Assembly (NCBI RefSeq): GCF_021533195.1
Contig: NZ_JAJNKB010000001.1
Coordinates: forward strand, 953,656 to 1,017,655
Source: Portibacter marinus
GTDB lineage: Bacteria; Bacteroidota; Bacteroidia; Chitinophagales; Saprospiraceae
Direction: 5' to 3'
DNA length: 64,000 bases
Shown: positions 1 to 13,400 of the stretch, in pieces
How positions within the stretch are numbered: position 1 is the stretch's first letter
How the letters are laid out: each line of letters begins with the position of its first letter
Position numbers and translations under genes: made by a program
Notes under the pieces: model-generated
What the model was told of the DNA's origin: nothing
The model's input: the letters and a program-made list of their open reading frames with translations, nothing else
The model's database searches: none

Positions 1-1188
1 CCCGGACGTTTGGAATACGGCCGAAAATACATAGGTACAGATTGCCCTACTTTTGCCAATTGTGCTGAAATGCTTTCCACAACAAACCCAGATTTATTAA
101 TTGTCACTACTAAAGATTCTACGCACCATGAATTCATCATCATGGGATTGGAAGCAGGAGTGGATGTGTTGACAGAAAAGCCGATGACCACCGATGAAAT
201 GAAGTGTCAAGATATTTTAGATGCGGAAAGGGCCTCGAATAAAAAGTTAATAGTAGGCTTCAACTACCGATGGAGTCCCTATGCCACTGAAGTCAAGAAG
301 TTGTTATCCGAAAATGCCATTGGCAAAATTACCTCAGTAGATTTCAATTGGTATCTAAATACCTACCATGGTGCCTCTTATTTCAGGAGATGGCATGGCT
401 TGAAGGATTCAGGTGGTACACTTTGGGTCCACAAAGCGACACATCACTTTGATTTGCTGAATTGGTGGCTGGATTCTGATCCAGAAGAGGTTTTTGCATA
501 TGGAGCTTTAGAACATTATGGCGCCGCCAATGAATTTAGGGGGGAAAACTGTAGAAAATGTACTTTAAAAGACTCCTGTAAATTCTACTATGACATCACC
601 AAAAGTGAGAGAAATATGGACCTATACGTTGCGCACGAAGAGCACGACGGATATATCAGAGATAATTGTCTTTTCCGTAAAGAAATTGATATCTACGATA
701 AAATGTCTGCACAGATCAAGTATATGAATGATACGGTGGTCAATTATTCATTGACCACGTATTCACCATTTGAAGGTTGGCGGATCGCATTTAATGGAAT
801 GGATGGTCGGATAGAAGCCTGGCAGGATATACCTTATAATGATGACGATGCCATATCACAGTCAGACCTGCATGCTGCGGAGATGTCGCAGGCAAATACC
901 AAGAATATATCTGTAAAACCAATTATTGTACATAAGAATTGGAAGGATTATAAGGTGGCCAATGTTTCCTATGACAGGGGTGGCCATGGTGGAGGTGATA
1001 AGCGATTGCAGGACAAATTGATGAAGACGCCGAATGCGCCTGATCCTTATAAGCATATGGCTTCAGTCCGAGATGGTGCCATGTCTATTTTGATCGGAAT
1101 AGCAGCTCGAAAGAGCGTCGAGGAAGGTAAAAAAATTAGAATAGAAGATTTAACGGATTTAAAACCGGCAGTTGATAGAAAAGTCTGA
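1..1188 (+). CDS. Gfo/Idh/MocA family oxidoreductase, 5' end cut by window
   Basis: The reading frame is open from base 1, so the start codon and most of the N-terminal Rossmann fold lie outside the window. What remains is the second half of the NAD(P)-binding domain, with the family's EKP motif (VLTEKPMT), followed by the alpha/beta substrate domain containing GGTLWVHKATHHFDLLNWW. Members are NAD(P)-dependent dehydrogenases acting on sugars, inositols or related polyols; the substrate cannot be read from sequence. One oddity is a cysteine group in the middle (CRKCTLKDSC, then a further Cys about 40 residues later), which suggests a bound metal or a structural insertion. The gene ends just before a small palindromic repeat. 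Family assignment is firm, function only general. Confidence 0.85.
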   Translation, partial: PGRLEYGRKYIGTDCPTFANCAEMLSTTNPDLLIVTTKDSTHHEFIIMGLEAGVDVLTEKPMTTDEMKCQDILDAERASNKKLIVGFNYRWSPYATEVKKLLSENAIGKITSVDFNWYLNTYHGASYFRRWHGLKDSGGTLWVHKATHHFDLLNWWLDSDPEEVFAYGALEHYGAANEFRGENCRKCTLKDSCKFYYDITKSERNMDLYVAHEEHDGYIRDNCLFRKEIDIYDKMSAQIKYMNDTVVNYSLTTYSPFEGWRIAFNGMDGRIEAWQDIPYNDDDAISQSDLHAAEMSQANTKNISVKPIIVHKNWKDYKVANVSYDRGGHGGGDKRLQDKLMKTPNAPDPYKHMASVRDGAMSILIGIAARKSVEEGKKIRIEDLTDLKPAVDRKV

Positions 1189-1190
1189 AA

Positions 1191-1320
1191 GGACTGTCAA
1201 ACTTCATTTACCAGATAACATTACCTTCCTTCCACATGCTTCACGCGAGACTCTGGGACTGTCAAATTTCATTTGCCAGATAGCACAACCTTCCTTTCAT
1301 TTGTTTCACTCAAGTTCCTT
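1191..1320. repeat. two 65-bp tandem units carrying a REP-like palindrome
   Basis: Two 65-bp units (1191-1255 and 1256-1320) follow the oxidoreductase stop. Each begins GGACTGTCAAA and continues TTCATTT(A/G)CCAGATA. Read on the minus strand, the core is TCTGG(C/T)AAATGAA then a TTTGACAGTCC end. This is a degenerate, inverted copy of the palindrome found three times at 28403-28640. The sequence is non-coding and lies just outside the giant gene's terminator. Confidence 0.7.
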
Positions 1321-1339
1321 TGTAATTACCTAGCCAGGC

Positions 1340-1371
1340 AAAAAAAAGCAGCTCTCGACTAAAGAGCTGCT
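1340..1371 (-). terminator. intrinsic terminator of the giant surface-protein gene
   Basis: A perfect 9-bp stem (AGCAGCTCT at 1347-1355 with AGAGCTGCT at 1363-1371) is followed, on the minus strand, by a run of eight T. It lies about 70 bp past the stop codon at 1440. Confidence 0.85.
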
Positions 1372-1439
1372 CGACCGCCATAAGGCATTTAATAAACTAC
1401 ATGCCCACCAATGCCTTTGCACTGGCAGGCTATTTCTTT

Positions 1440-4400
1440 CTATTGGATAAACACCATTTTCTTTGTCATTTTATATCCATCCGTAATCAATTCATAGTAA
1501 TATACGCCCAGAGCACCAAACTCACCAGCATTCACATCATACTTGTGTATTCCTGGCTCATAATCCGCTTCATGATCCACAATTAACTTTCCAGCTGCAT
1601 TAAACACTCGTAATCTTGCTCGCATTGCTTCCGGTAAACTAAATGATATTACCGTATTTCTAATCCAAGGATTCGGCTCATTCTGGAACAACTTCGGCTT
1701 GCCCACTCCATGAATGGTTCCGTCTCTTAAGGTTAGATTTATGTCCCGTAGCTCTCCCTCCGAAGTGTAGGCCTCTTTCGTAGTGATCACACTGTTCAAA
1801 GAAATTATTTCAGACAGCATGATGTCCTCTTGAGCAACCAATGTAATTCCAAACAAGGCTTCATCTCCATTCATTTCCAGGCCTACTGCATTTTCCCAAC
1901 TGCAGGCAAGGAATCCCTTCTCTAAAAACCTTTTTCCAAAATTAGAATCAGAGATTCCATGAGTCAATCCTGTCACTTCCTGGATGGTCGCAACCGCAGG
2001 ATCAATGCTCATTGTAAACTGATATCCCGCGATATTTTTGATGCTATCTCCATAAAATGGAATTTGTACCATCTCACCTTTTTTGATCAATCTATCATGG
2101 AATGAAAGTTCGAATGGTAGTTCACCACTGCGTTTTTCGGCGATAATTGGCTGGCCATTCAATTCCACATTCCCATTGACATCACCCACTTTCAAGCCTA
2201 AAAAGTCCACAACCATATTACTCGCTAAATCATAGATTTCATACGTTTCTGGTATAGCCTGAGCCCATGGGTCTCGTGGATCCAGGAATTGGTAGGTGGC
2301 ATCTAGGAACCTCCAACTCGTATTATTGGAGAAAGAATCTTGAATTCCTAAAATCATCTTTCTGAGTTGAAGAATATCCGATCCAGTTACCTTTCCATCT
2401 CTATTAACATCCGCAGCAATCAGCTTGTATGGACTGCCTAATTCAGAAATTCCCAAAATATGTCTTTGTATTAAGAGCAAGTCTAGTGTTGAAACACCAT
2501 TCATGTACTCGTCGTCTTTACGCGGCTTGACCTGGTAGTCTCCTCCCAAAGGCATATTAGGCATCACATATTGACCATTTTCATCTGTAAACTGTCTCAT
2601 ATCAGTGCCCTCCAGAGCCACCTCTACATCACTAATTTCCACATCAGTTTCTGTAAAAAGAGTACCCGAAATATCCAGGAATGCTCCGTCAATGCACAGG
2701 CCATCGTTGTCCTCTATTAGTATGAAGGTCGCACAGAAATCCTGGGCTCCGTTAGGCGCAGTGACATAAAGTTGCAGTGCTTGCTGACCTACATCTTCAC
2801 ATCCAAATGTTCTTAAGGTATCCTCTACATCGGTTGAAAAGCTTATGGTCAAATCATCAAAGCAAGGATGATCACTACCTGCATCAATAAAGTCCGGAGT
2901 CAGCATGACCAGTGGTGTGACCACGCCCATTGTATCCATCAGTGTCAGATTGGTACTTATACCCTGGAAACACTTAGGACTAGGCGCTTTGTTATTCACG
3001 ACTTCGAAAGTGTACTCGCAACCTGTTAAATTGCCACATCCATCTCCGACCACCCAATAGATCGTATGCTTACCCACAGGATACAAATCACTGGCATCAC
3101 TTCCTTCACCTTGTATGTCAATTCTACCATCACTGAATGCATCAATTTCATATCCGTAAATCAAATCTTCTGAATTTAAACAGTCATCCGTAGCGCTCAT
3201 AGTCAATGGCACAAATACATCTCCACAATCAGCATCCAGGCTTTCCACGGTGATATCCTCACAACTTGCGGTTAAAACAGGAGCTACATCATTATTAATC
3301 GTTATTGTTTGAACTGAATCAAATATGACGAACACATTATTCTCCCTCTGGCACCAGTCACTGACAAACCAGGTTCGCTCGATCACCAGGCATCCATTAC
3401 CATCAATAATCCTGTCCTCAAAGGTTGAGCTGACCATATCACAGTTGTCTTCCTCGTACTGAGGGAAATTCTGACCTTCCGGCAAGTTATTGGGATTCAA
3501 ATCATCTCCATTGCATTGATTCAGTGTAATATCGTCAGGCCAATCAATATCAGATTCCAGGAATGGAGAAGGATTGACCAAAGTGATGCGCTGTACCACA
3601 CTAACTGTCTCACCGTTTGGACTTGTCGCTGTTAATGTTCTAATAAGGGACCCGTTTCCACATTGATCCAGATCACCACTTGTAATCTCACTCATTGCTG
3701 CAGTGGAGCAATTGTCCAATATCAGTCCATCTTGTGCAGGACCGCTAAATACTGCAGCTTCATCATCAATGATGATAGGCTGGATCGAATCGGGATCATT
3801 GACAAGAGTTCCAAAGACACCTAGATCATCCATGCTAAATGGAAAGTCACATGAAATCGTTATGTCTGGCAATCCTGCCACCAATACTGGAGGTACCTTG
3901 TCCTGAATGGTCACTTCAGCCATACATTGATTAGAATTACCTCCTAAGTCAGTCACCCTTAGCGCCACCATGATGTTATCAGGTCCAATGTCATCACAAG
4001 TAAAATCAACAGCCTCCATAAACCCAAGATCGTCATCCATCCTTCTTATATCAAGAGTTACTGGACCACATTCATCCATACTGCCATTGTCCAGATTTAC
4101 TGCACTAAGCGAGGCACGTCCCTCTGAATTCAAGCTTATGGTCGTGAACCCATCACAGATGGTCACGGGTTGAGCTAAATCCTGAACTGTCACGTTATAG
4201 CTAGCTGTAGTAGAGTTTCCGCAAACGTCATAGGCTATATAACTAACCGTAGAAATACCCACAGGTAATTCAATCGTGGCACCATTCTGATCCATGACAA
4301 AACCACCTTCGTAGCTGATGTCTATTCTGATGTCATCCGGATTACAATCATCCACAGCTGTAATTGCAGGGACGATAACAGTCGCTTGACACTCAAATCC

Positions 4401-7400
4401 TGAGGTAGAAACAGTCATATCATTTGGCAAACCGGATAATACCGGACCTGCTGTATCTTGGAGTGTAATTAATTGAGTAAAAGTAGTTGAGTTATCTGAT
4501 CCACAAATCCAATTGGTCACCGTCCAGGTCCTTTGCACACCGTTAGTGCAATCATTTCCAAAATCAAAAAACTCATCCTCGAAATCTACAAAAATACCGC
4601 AATCCACAAAGTTGTCAGGGTACAAAGGCTCACCATTTAAAGTTGGTACACCTAGCTCCTCAGGTGATGGCATTTCTCCTACCGTACAACTTAACGTGGT
4701 ATCGTTGGTTTCTGGGCCAACTACATCGTCAATATCAAATTGCTCTATAGATAATGTCTGCTGACAAGAACTCATTCTGACACCTGATAAATCCCTTACT
4801 TCCCAGGTCTCGACGACCACCGTCTGTAATTCATCATCCTCACATGAAACGTCAGTGACCACTCTGTTTACTAGTCGCAAATCGATTTCACCACAATTGT
4901 TTTCAACTGATGGAGGATCCAATACCAATAATTCACCGCAAGTGATGGTGTCACTCATACACATAATTACAGGATTCAACTTGTTCTCCACCGTCACTTT
5001 ACCCCAACTGCTATTGCAAACGTCGGCAACAGAAGTGGCTCTGATATTGTACATATTTCCAATAAATGCCGGGTCGTCTAATACCAGACTATCTGTATAA
5101 GGAATTAGGATATTTCCATTCATATCCTCTAATTGTAATCGATAGTACCCTCCTAGTGGATAAACTTCATTTGTACAGTCTTCATCCAATTCGGTCAATA
5201 CCATTTGAGGAGTTACCAATGCCTCACAGTTCTCATCATAGCTCAGATTAATGGGCTGTTGGCTTAATGCCAATGATGTTTCATAGCAATCACCCAGAGG
5301 TTCTGGATCATTTGGATCATCATAGGTTCCATCAAACATGAACATTCTGTCTGAGCTGTCGACCGCCACATATTGCATACCACCATTGAAATAATCAGGA
5401 AGTTCCTTTCCGGCATCATTGATAGCCATCCCACTTACTACCGCATTGAATGCCAGATTCATAGCATCTTCTTCCGGAAGCTCCTCCGGTCTGATCTCAA
5501 AAGTGATTCTTAAACACACAATTTCACCGGGCTCCAGAATTCCATCTTCTAACGATCCATCGATATCATCATTCCCGTCAAAATCCGGGTTCTCATTTGG
5601 CCTGTCTTCATCATCCACCAACATAAATGCATCCTCATATTCTACCGTATCTAAGATCATGGGATCTCCTATGACACCCACGAAGGCTCCCATGAACTGC
5701 TCTCCCAGGTTGATTTCTATATCAATGTTTTCCAGTCTTGCTCCTACCAATTCACCTCCCATATCAACAAATCCTGTGTTCTGGATACAGACATCAGCGA
5801 TCACATTAAAGTTTCCACATCGACCTGACTCAGGAAAATCTACACCGGCAATATTGGCAATGGCCTCTATGTTTGGTTCAGGTATCCATCCTTCGTCGAT
5901 GTTCAATTGATCTTGTTCATCTGGAAATCCTTCTCCTCCCGGATTATCTGTGTCTCCATTTTCCCCGGTTACCAGGTCATTGAACAGTAGATCAGGAATA
6001 GAAAACATCACATTGGGCATAAAATCTGAATCCAAATTATCATTCTCATCGCAGTTTGCCGCAGTCAATATATACCTCACTGGTATGGTATCTTCAGGGG
6101 TCACAGAAGAAGTATCATACTTCGTAGGAATCAAATTATAATTGCCTTCTATCAGACCACATACAAAGTAGTTACCATCACTGTCTGTACTAAAATTGTA
6201 AACATAATCTGTAGAATCAAAAACACCATCCGGACCAGCAAACGCTAAAATATGGTTCACATCCGGAACACCATCTTCAACAACTACTGCGTCAGTACTG
6301 TCTTGAGAACCGTTGAGATTATTGTCAAAAAATGCCAGATTTCCGATCTTAGCCAGCGGCACAAAATAATCCTCTACTTCACCCTGTGGTGCCTGTGGAC
6401 CAGTCGGATCCGGAACAGGAAAACCATCTGTGGGATCCAATCCGCCATCGCAGCTCAATCTAAATCTTGCATGAACATCGCCTTCATTGTAAACCGCATC
6501 TTCCGGTACATTGAAACAAAGCTCAACTATGGTATCACTTGCTGTTGCGAGTGCTCCATCCGTATCCGGTGTAACACCTTCACTATAGAACTCCAATGCT
6601 TCTTCAGCTTCGAATGTACCATTACCGTTATAATCAATCCAACCATTCAAGAACCCATCTTCCTCACTTAGTGTATAATTGACACTAATTGTCGCTTTCG
6701 CACCTGGAATCAATGGAGTAATAAAGGCAATTCCATCTTCATCATCGGTACTCATGGAACCATCCGGAAGTGTCAATCCAATATTGTTATCGTCCCCGTC
6801 TACAGTGGCACCAGCTATACTATCAACAGCTGCATTTCTTTCTGCATCGACTGACTGTCCCAGGTATTTATTCTCAGTAATCACATGTATAGGTCCTCCA
6901 TCCTCAGCCGCTGTCACATAGCTAGAATCTAAATCACCATAATCTAAAGGAACAAATCCAAAATCGAATGTTTGATTAAATAAACTGTCCGGGAACATAC
7001 CTTCACTATTAGGCTCATCTTCTATTCCATCCTCTCCTATTGGAATCATACTTGCATCCGTAATCTGGAAAACATCCGTCATGACAATGGTGTCACCCAT
7101 ATTGATGGTATGATCACTATCTAGAGAGTCTGTTACAGAGGTATTGTTGGCCAATGTCGGTGTAAGAAATTCCGGCGAGATCACTGAAATTTTGTATTCT
7201 CCCACATCATTAGGCAGTAATCCACAGAAACTGTATTTGCCATTGGCATCTGTAATAGTATCGAATGAAATCGTGAGATCAATTCCATTGTTCATGTATG
7301 TGTAGGTTATATTGACCGCAACATCTGCTACGCCTTCCTCAACAGAAGTGGAACTTGTATCCTGGATACCATCATAGTTTTGATCTAACCAGACTAAGTT

Positions 7401-10400
7401 TCCGGCTTTAACCAATGGCACTACATAATCCTCAACTTCTCCTTCAGGAATGCTACCATCCGACAAAACGCCTATTGGTCCCAGACCATCTTCACAAGCT
7501 AATCTAAATCTGGTAAATGCTAATCCACCATTGAATGTCGCGGTTTCCGGAACCAGAAAACCTACTATTACCATACTGTCCGAACCCTCTCCAAGCGGTA
7601 CGCTGGTTAAATCTGATGATAAATCTGAACCATTGATGGAGAAAATAGTGATTTGGTCCCCTGGTTCGAAGCTTCCATCCCCGTTGAAATCTATGAAGCC
7701 AGTCACGTAACCTGCAGGATCACCCATAACGGCAGGTGCAGGTAAAGTATAGGTCAATTTAAGGTAGGCAGAATCGCCTGGAATCATCGGTGTCAAGAAT
7801 TCGATCCCGTCTTCATCACTTCCTGCTGAGCAATCACCGAAAGAAAATTCTTCATCTGTATCATCCATATTATCATCATCACCCATACCCATTTCATCCG
7901 GTTGTCCATCTGGCTCACTGTCCACACATGCACCTAAACGTTTGTTCGTTGTCACAATATGGCGCGGTGGGTCAACAGAACCATCTTCACTGGTCTGATA
8001 GCTGATCGGCAAGTCTCCAAAATCCATTTCAGGCAAGTCTCCAAAATCTAAAGGAACCAAACCAAAATCGTACGTCTGATTTACCTGATTGTCAGGAAAT
8101 CCACCCACCGCATTAGGATCATCTGCTTCTCCATTCTCACCCATAGGTAGATTTGTCACATCTATGATCATAAACGGATTCGTCTGTATACTGTCTCTAC
8201 CTTCTTCACCAATCAGGATATCACTGTCACTGTCCAGCTGGTCATTACCGCCTTGATTGGCCATCGTAGAGGCCAACCCATCTGGAGTGATTAATGTCAA
8301 TTGGTATTGGCCTCCATCTGAAGCTATTAATCCACAGAAGCTATATAATCCTGAGGCATCTGTAACAACCGTATCAATGATACTGATGGACAGTCCATTT
8401 ACAGTGGTATCAAAAGTTATGGCAACCTGGACTCCTTGCAATGGAACTTCATCGCCGTCGACCGGATCCTGAATGCCATCAAAATCAGCATCTAACCATA
8501 CATAATTCCCTAGCTTACCTAAAGGCTGAACATAATCTTCTATTTCTCCATCCAAAGCCAAACCTGAATCCGGTTCCAAATCACCATCGCATGACATTCT
8601 AAATCTCGCATAGGCATTTCCAGTGGCAAACACCGCGGTTTCCGGTACTTCAAAAGCAGCTATAATCGTCGTATCATTGCCTACCTCCAAAGGTAGATTT
8701 CTGGTCTCAGCAATCGAAGCGCCATCGACTTCCACCCAATTCAGTGAATCGTCAGCAGTAAAATTGTCGCTACCATCAAAGTCTATCCATCCATTGAGGA
8801 AAGCATCACTTGTGCTTGTATATGTAATTTTCACATAAGCAAGTTGGCCAGGTAACATTGGAGACAGGAACTCAATTCCATCCTCGTCATCTCCCATTGC
8901 TCCAGCCGGAATTACATAACTGCTTCCTGTCGCATCATCTACTAATCCATCCGCAGAAGGTCCGCCATCTGCGTCCAGATCTACAAGTGCTCCCAGGTAT
9001 TTACCTTCTCTCATGACGTGTTTCGGAGCATTGCCTGCATTGGTGCTGTCTGCGGTAACGTATCCATCCGGTAGATCACCATAATCCAAACCTTGATAAC
9101 CTGCATCGAAAGTGCAATTCATCACATCCGTAGACAAAACAATCAATGTATCAGAATTTCCGGCGGCATCGATATCGCTATCTACAGCATCATTCAACCC
9201 TACGTCTTGAAGTGTTGGTGGAATTCCGCCACTATCGAAATTGACATAGTAATTTCCCGGAGGTAAATTTTCGAATTTGTATCTACCATCAGCATCGGTA
9301 ACCAATGGAGTCACAGTTATCCCATCAATATCAGAGGTTACTTCTATCCAATCTCCAGTCACTGGATCTTCATAATAAAGTGTTGCTGTGATTCCCGCTA
9401 AACCAGGTTCACCGTCATCCTGAAGACCATTCAAATTAGCATCCACGAAAGCGGTATCTCCAATGGATATCGGCTCGAAAAAGCCAGCATCCAATGTACA
9501 GTCCATCCCGCCAGATAAAAGTGCCGCTGTAGTGTCACTTACCAGATTCGTCTGCACAAACTGGTCAAGATCACTATCTTCAGAGTCATTTGGGGCGCCA
9601 TTTATATTTTCATAGGTGGAATAATAATTTGTTCCATTTCCTGCATTGTCCAGATCAAATTCTACATAATATTGACCTGGAGCCAAATTTTCAAATTTAT
9701 AGCTGCCATCCATATTGGTGACTACCATAGAAATATCGTTTCCTAAATAATCTGTATTCTGGATAACGCCGGACATCCCTTCTATTTTATAAAGGGTCAC
9801 TACGATACCACCAAGTCCAAAATCGGTTCCATCTTGAATTCCATTACCATTGTTGTCGACAAATACAGTATCTCCAACTGAGACCGGAATAAAGTAACCA
9901 GCATCTAACGTGCAATCAATACTGTCGCTGGCCAGCTCAATGGTATCTGAAACTTCATCAGAATTGATATCACTATCCAATACGTCTGAGGAATTCATCA
10001 ATACATTTTGTATCGTGCTCACATAATCTGCCGCATCTGTTAATCCGCTTGCATTCTCTATATCAAATACTACATAATAAGCATTGGGTGCCAGATTTTC
10101 GAATTTGTATCTGCCATCGGCATCTGTAGTGGTGGCCAATGGATTACCAAAAATATCATTGATAATTTGTGTACCTGATGTATCATATAAGGCAACGGGC
10201 ACATTAGGAATGGCAGGATCTGCAGCATCTTGAAGACCATTTCCTTCCAGATCAACAAAAACAGTATCTCCAATGCTTACCGGTTCATAGAATCCCGCAT
10301 CTAGAGTACAATCAATTTGACCACTTTCCAGTGTCACTGAAGCTGTCGTACCAGCAGTTCTAACTGCACTATCATCAATGACAGCATCGCTGTCTATGAA

Positions 10401-13400
10401 ATCATCCATTCCCTCATTGGAGAGGGTAATCAAATAATCAGTTCCTGTCGGAGAAGTGAACCTCACTTCATAATCTCCCGGTGCTAGATTTTCAAATTTA
10501 TATCGTCCATTGCCATCCGTTTGTGTAGGAAGCAAATTGCCCAAGTAGTCCTCTGTTTGTGCAACCGGCACACCGGCTTCTACCTTAAATAGTTCTACTC
10601 CAACATTCGCCAATATATCCTCATCTCCATCCAAAATACCATTGCCATTATCATCGACCCATGCCGTATCACCAATAGCAACCGGCACAAAATAACCCGC
10701 ATCCAGGGTGCAATCCATTTCTCCACTTGGAATAAAAGCCGTGGTGTCCGAAGTTTGGTTGATGTCAATGTCTGAGTCATCCGGATCCAGGGTAGTACCG
10801 TTCACATTTTGAAAAGTTGGAACATAATTTCCTGCTTCTCCATCTGTAGCTGTAGTTACATCAAATATGACATAGTATGATCCTGGAATTAAACTGTCAA
10901 TTTTATATAATCCATTGGCATCCGTGGTAATGGTACCTATAGGTGTACCGTCAAATAGTTCGGTTATTTGATTTCCGCTGTTATCATACAAGGTCACTTC
11001 CACGCCCGGAATTCCGGGTTCGCCATTATCTTGCAATCCATTACCATTAACATCCACAAAAACGGTATCTCCAACACTCACTGGCTCGTAAAACCCTGCA
11101 TCTAGAGTACAGTCCATCTGTCCTCCTACGATTGAAGCAGTATCAGATCGGCCGAATTCATCTATATCACTGTCATTAGGACTTAATGAGTTGCCATTTA
11201 CATTTTCAATAGTGGACCCATACGTTAACCCAGCAGTATTAGTTGTCACATCAAACTGAACATAGTAGTTTCCTGGCAATAAGTTTTCAAATTTATATCT
11301 TCCTGTTGCGTCAGTCAGTTGAGGTGTAATAGGATCACCTGAGGAATCTTCTGTAACAGGGCTTCCTGTCGCTGCATCATATAAAGTAACGGTCACTCCT
11401 TCTATTCCAGCTTCTCCTCCGTCTTGCAATCCATTGTAGTTGGCATCAACAAATACGGTATCACCGACAGAGTTGGGTGCAAACAAACCAGCATCCAATT
11501 GGTGAAATACCAGATCAGTATTAGAGGTAGTAACTATCGTTTTAGCATATTGATTACCACCAATTAAGGTATCTATGTAATCAGAATCAAATTGATCTGA
11601 AGTGTTATTCGCTATTGTAAATCGGTCAACTTCAGGATTTACACCCTGAACTGCGTCTAAGGAAATTCTTACCTCATAAGTCATGAATGGAGCAAGAGGT
11701 TGCGAAACATTGGCATCGCCAACTCCTCCAAAGAAATAATAGCCATTCATATCTGTCATTGTTGATCCTATGAAAAGATCTCCAAGACCATTATCATCTG
11801 TATCCTTCCACAACTCCACTTCAATTCCAGGTTGTGGAGTTTCGCTCGGATCCTGAAATCCATCCAAATCATCGTCTAACCACACATAATTTCCAATTTC
11901 AATCGGTGGAATTTCACACAACGCCTGTAGGTCACCCCACGAATTACCTTTTGCAAAGCCAACATCTGCGCCTTGTAGTAAGTTAACAGCTCTTGTTTTT
12001 AAGCCATTTGAAACGTCATGCCAGGTAAATCCTGAGTCAAAGTCTCCTTCTATATCATCTGTGTTCGAACTCATCACTTCCTTGAATCCGGGAATAACTA
12101 GTGCTCCTCCATTAAAACTAGGTCCTTCAAGTCCTTCGCCGTGATAAAAAGTGGCGTCGTCCTGACCTCTTCTGAAAATATTAAATTCTGGATTTGCTGC
12201 TGAAACGCTCTCTGCTAATGCTGTTGAAAATGGTCCTGCAACTCCATTGGATTCCATGACCCATGTGCCACCTACCAACGCAGCCTTACTAATGTATCCA
12301 CCATTGGAAGGATCGTTAAAGGTTTCAGTAGCGTCAATGCCTCTGTTCTTAGTTACAATATTCATTCCCACATTACCATCCGGATGAATGTCAAACTCGA
12401 TATCCATAGCCCACGGTGCAAAATCACTGAAACCAGTCCCTGGAGTATAGACACCAGCAACAAACTGCGCACGATTAACATTAGAAAGCCCGGTAGACCA
12501 TGGAGCCAATACATTTTGCAATTCTGCTCCATTTGTAAATCCAGGATTACCGCCTATATATATTTCCGGCATTTCCCATGAGGCATAATCAATGGTCAAT
12601 TCTAACACAGGGGATGGCGAGGAAGGGTTAAATGAATAAATGGCTCCCTGTAGGTCAGAAACAGTGGGACCTGTACAAGTTGTTGAAACATATACACGTC
12701 CATCGAAGAATCCCACACCACCTGAAGCCGCAAAAGGGAATCCATTTCCATTGTTACCTCCACATATTGCAGGAATAGGAACGATTGTGATATCAGATGT
12801 TACGGGGTTACCACTAACCTGATCGATAGGCACAATATATATACTGCGATCTCTGGCATTGAACAGGTAAACTTCACTATCATCAGCATTAATGTCAATG
12901 TCTGTAAAGCCTATATATCCAATATTATGTACATCCGGATCTGCATTATTGTCTGCTGTACCGTCCTGAAATAAATTACCACCTGCTGCATTTGGAAAGA
13001 CACTTTCCAGATCCAACCACAAGGAGGTTGTACCGGATGTAGAAGTTGTATAGACATTTCCTATAGTATTATTCATACCAGCAGATGTCAATTTCATGAA
13101 AGATGCACTTAGAATTTGGTTGTGAATCCGATCCCAAGCGATACCCGATATGAATCCTGTATTACTTTCATCGGCAATAGCAGAAGCAGTTGTTTCTTCA
13201 GCAGTAAATGCATTGTAGGGATATGTATTTTGATTAATAACAAATTGCTCTGAATCTTCATAATCAATAATCACCACAGTAGATGCAGGGGAACTTGGCC
13301 CTGGGAAACAAGCTGTTGCGATGGTAGGATTGTCCTGACAATGATCCTCAGGTTTTCCTATTGTGAAATCATTGTTACAGCTTCCCAGATCAACTCTTAA

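Noticed and set aside
1191..1320. Short repeat units considered as a CRISPR array
   Set aside because: Only two units, whole units are similar rather than alternating repeat and unique spacer, and no cas genes.
3703..8838. Many plus-strand open frames of 60-160 codons opposite the giant gene
   Set aside because: They are antisense shadows of a repetitive, Asp/Gly-rich reading frame; no domain, no ribosome site and composition unlike real proteins.
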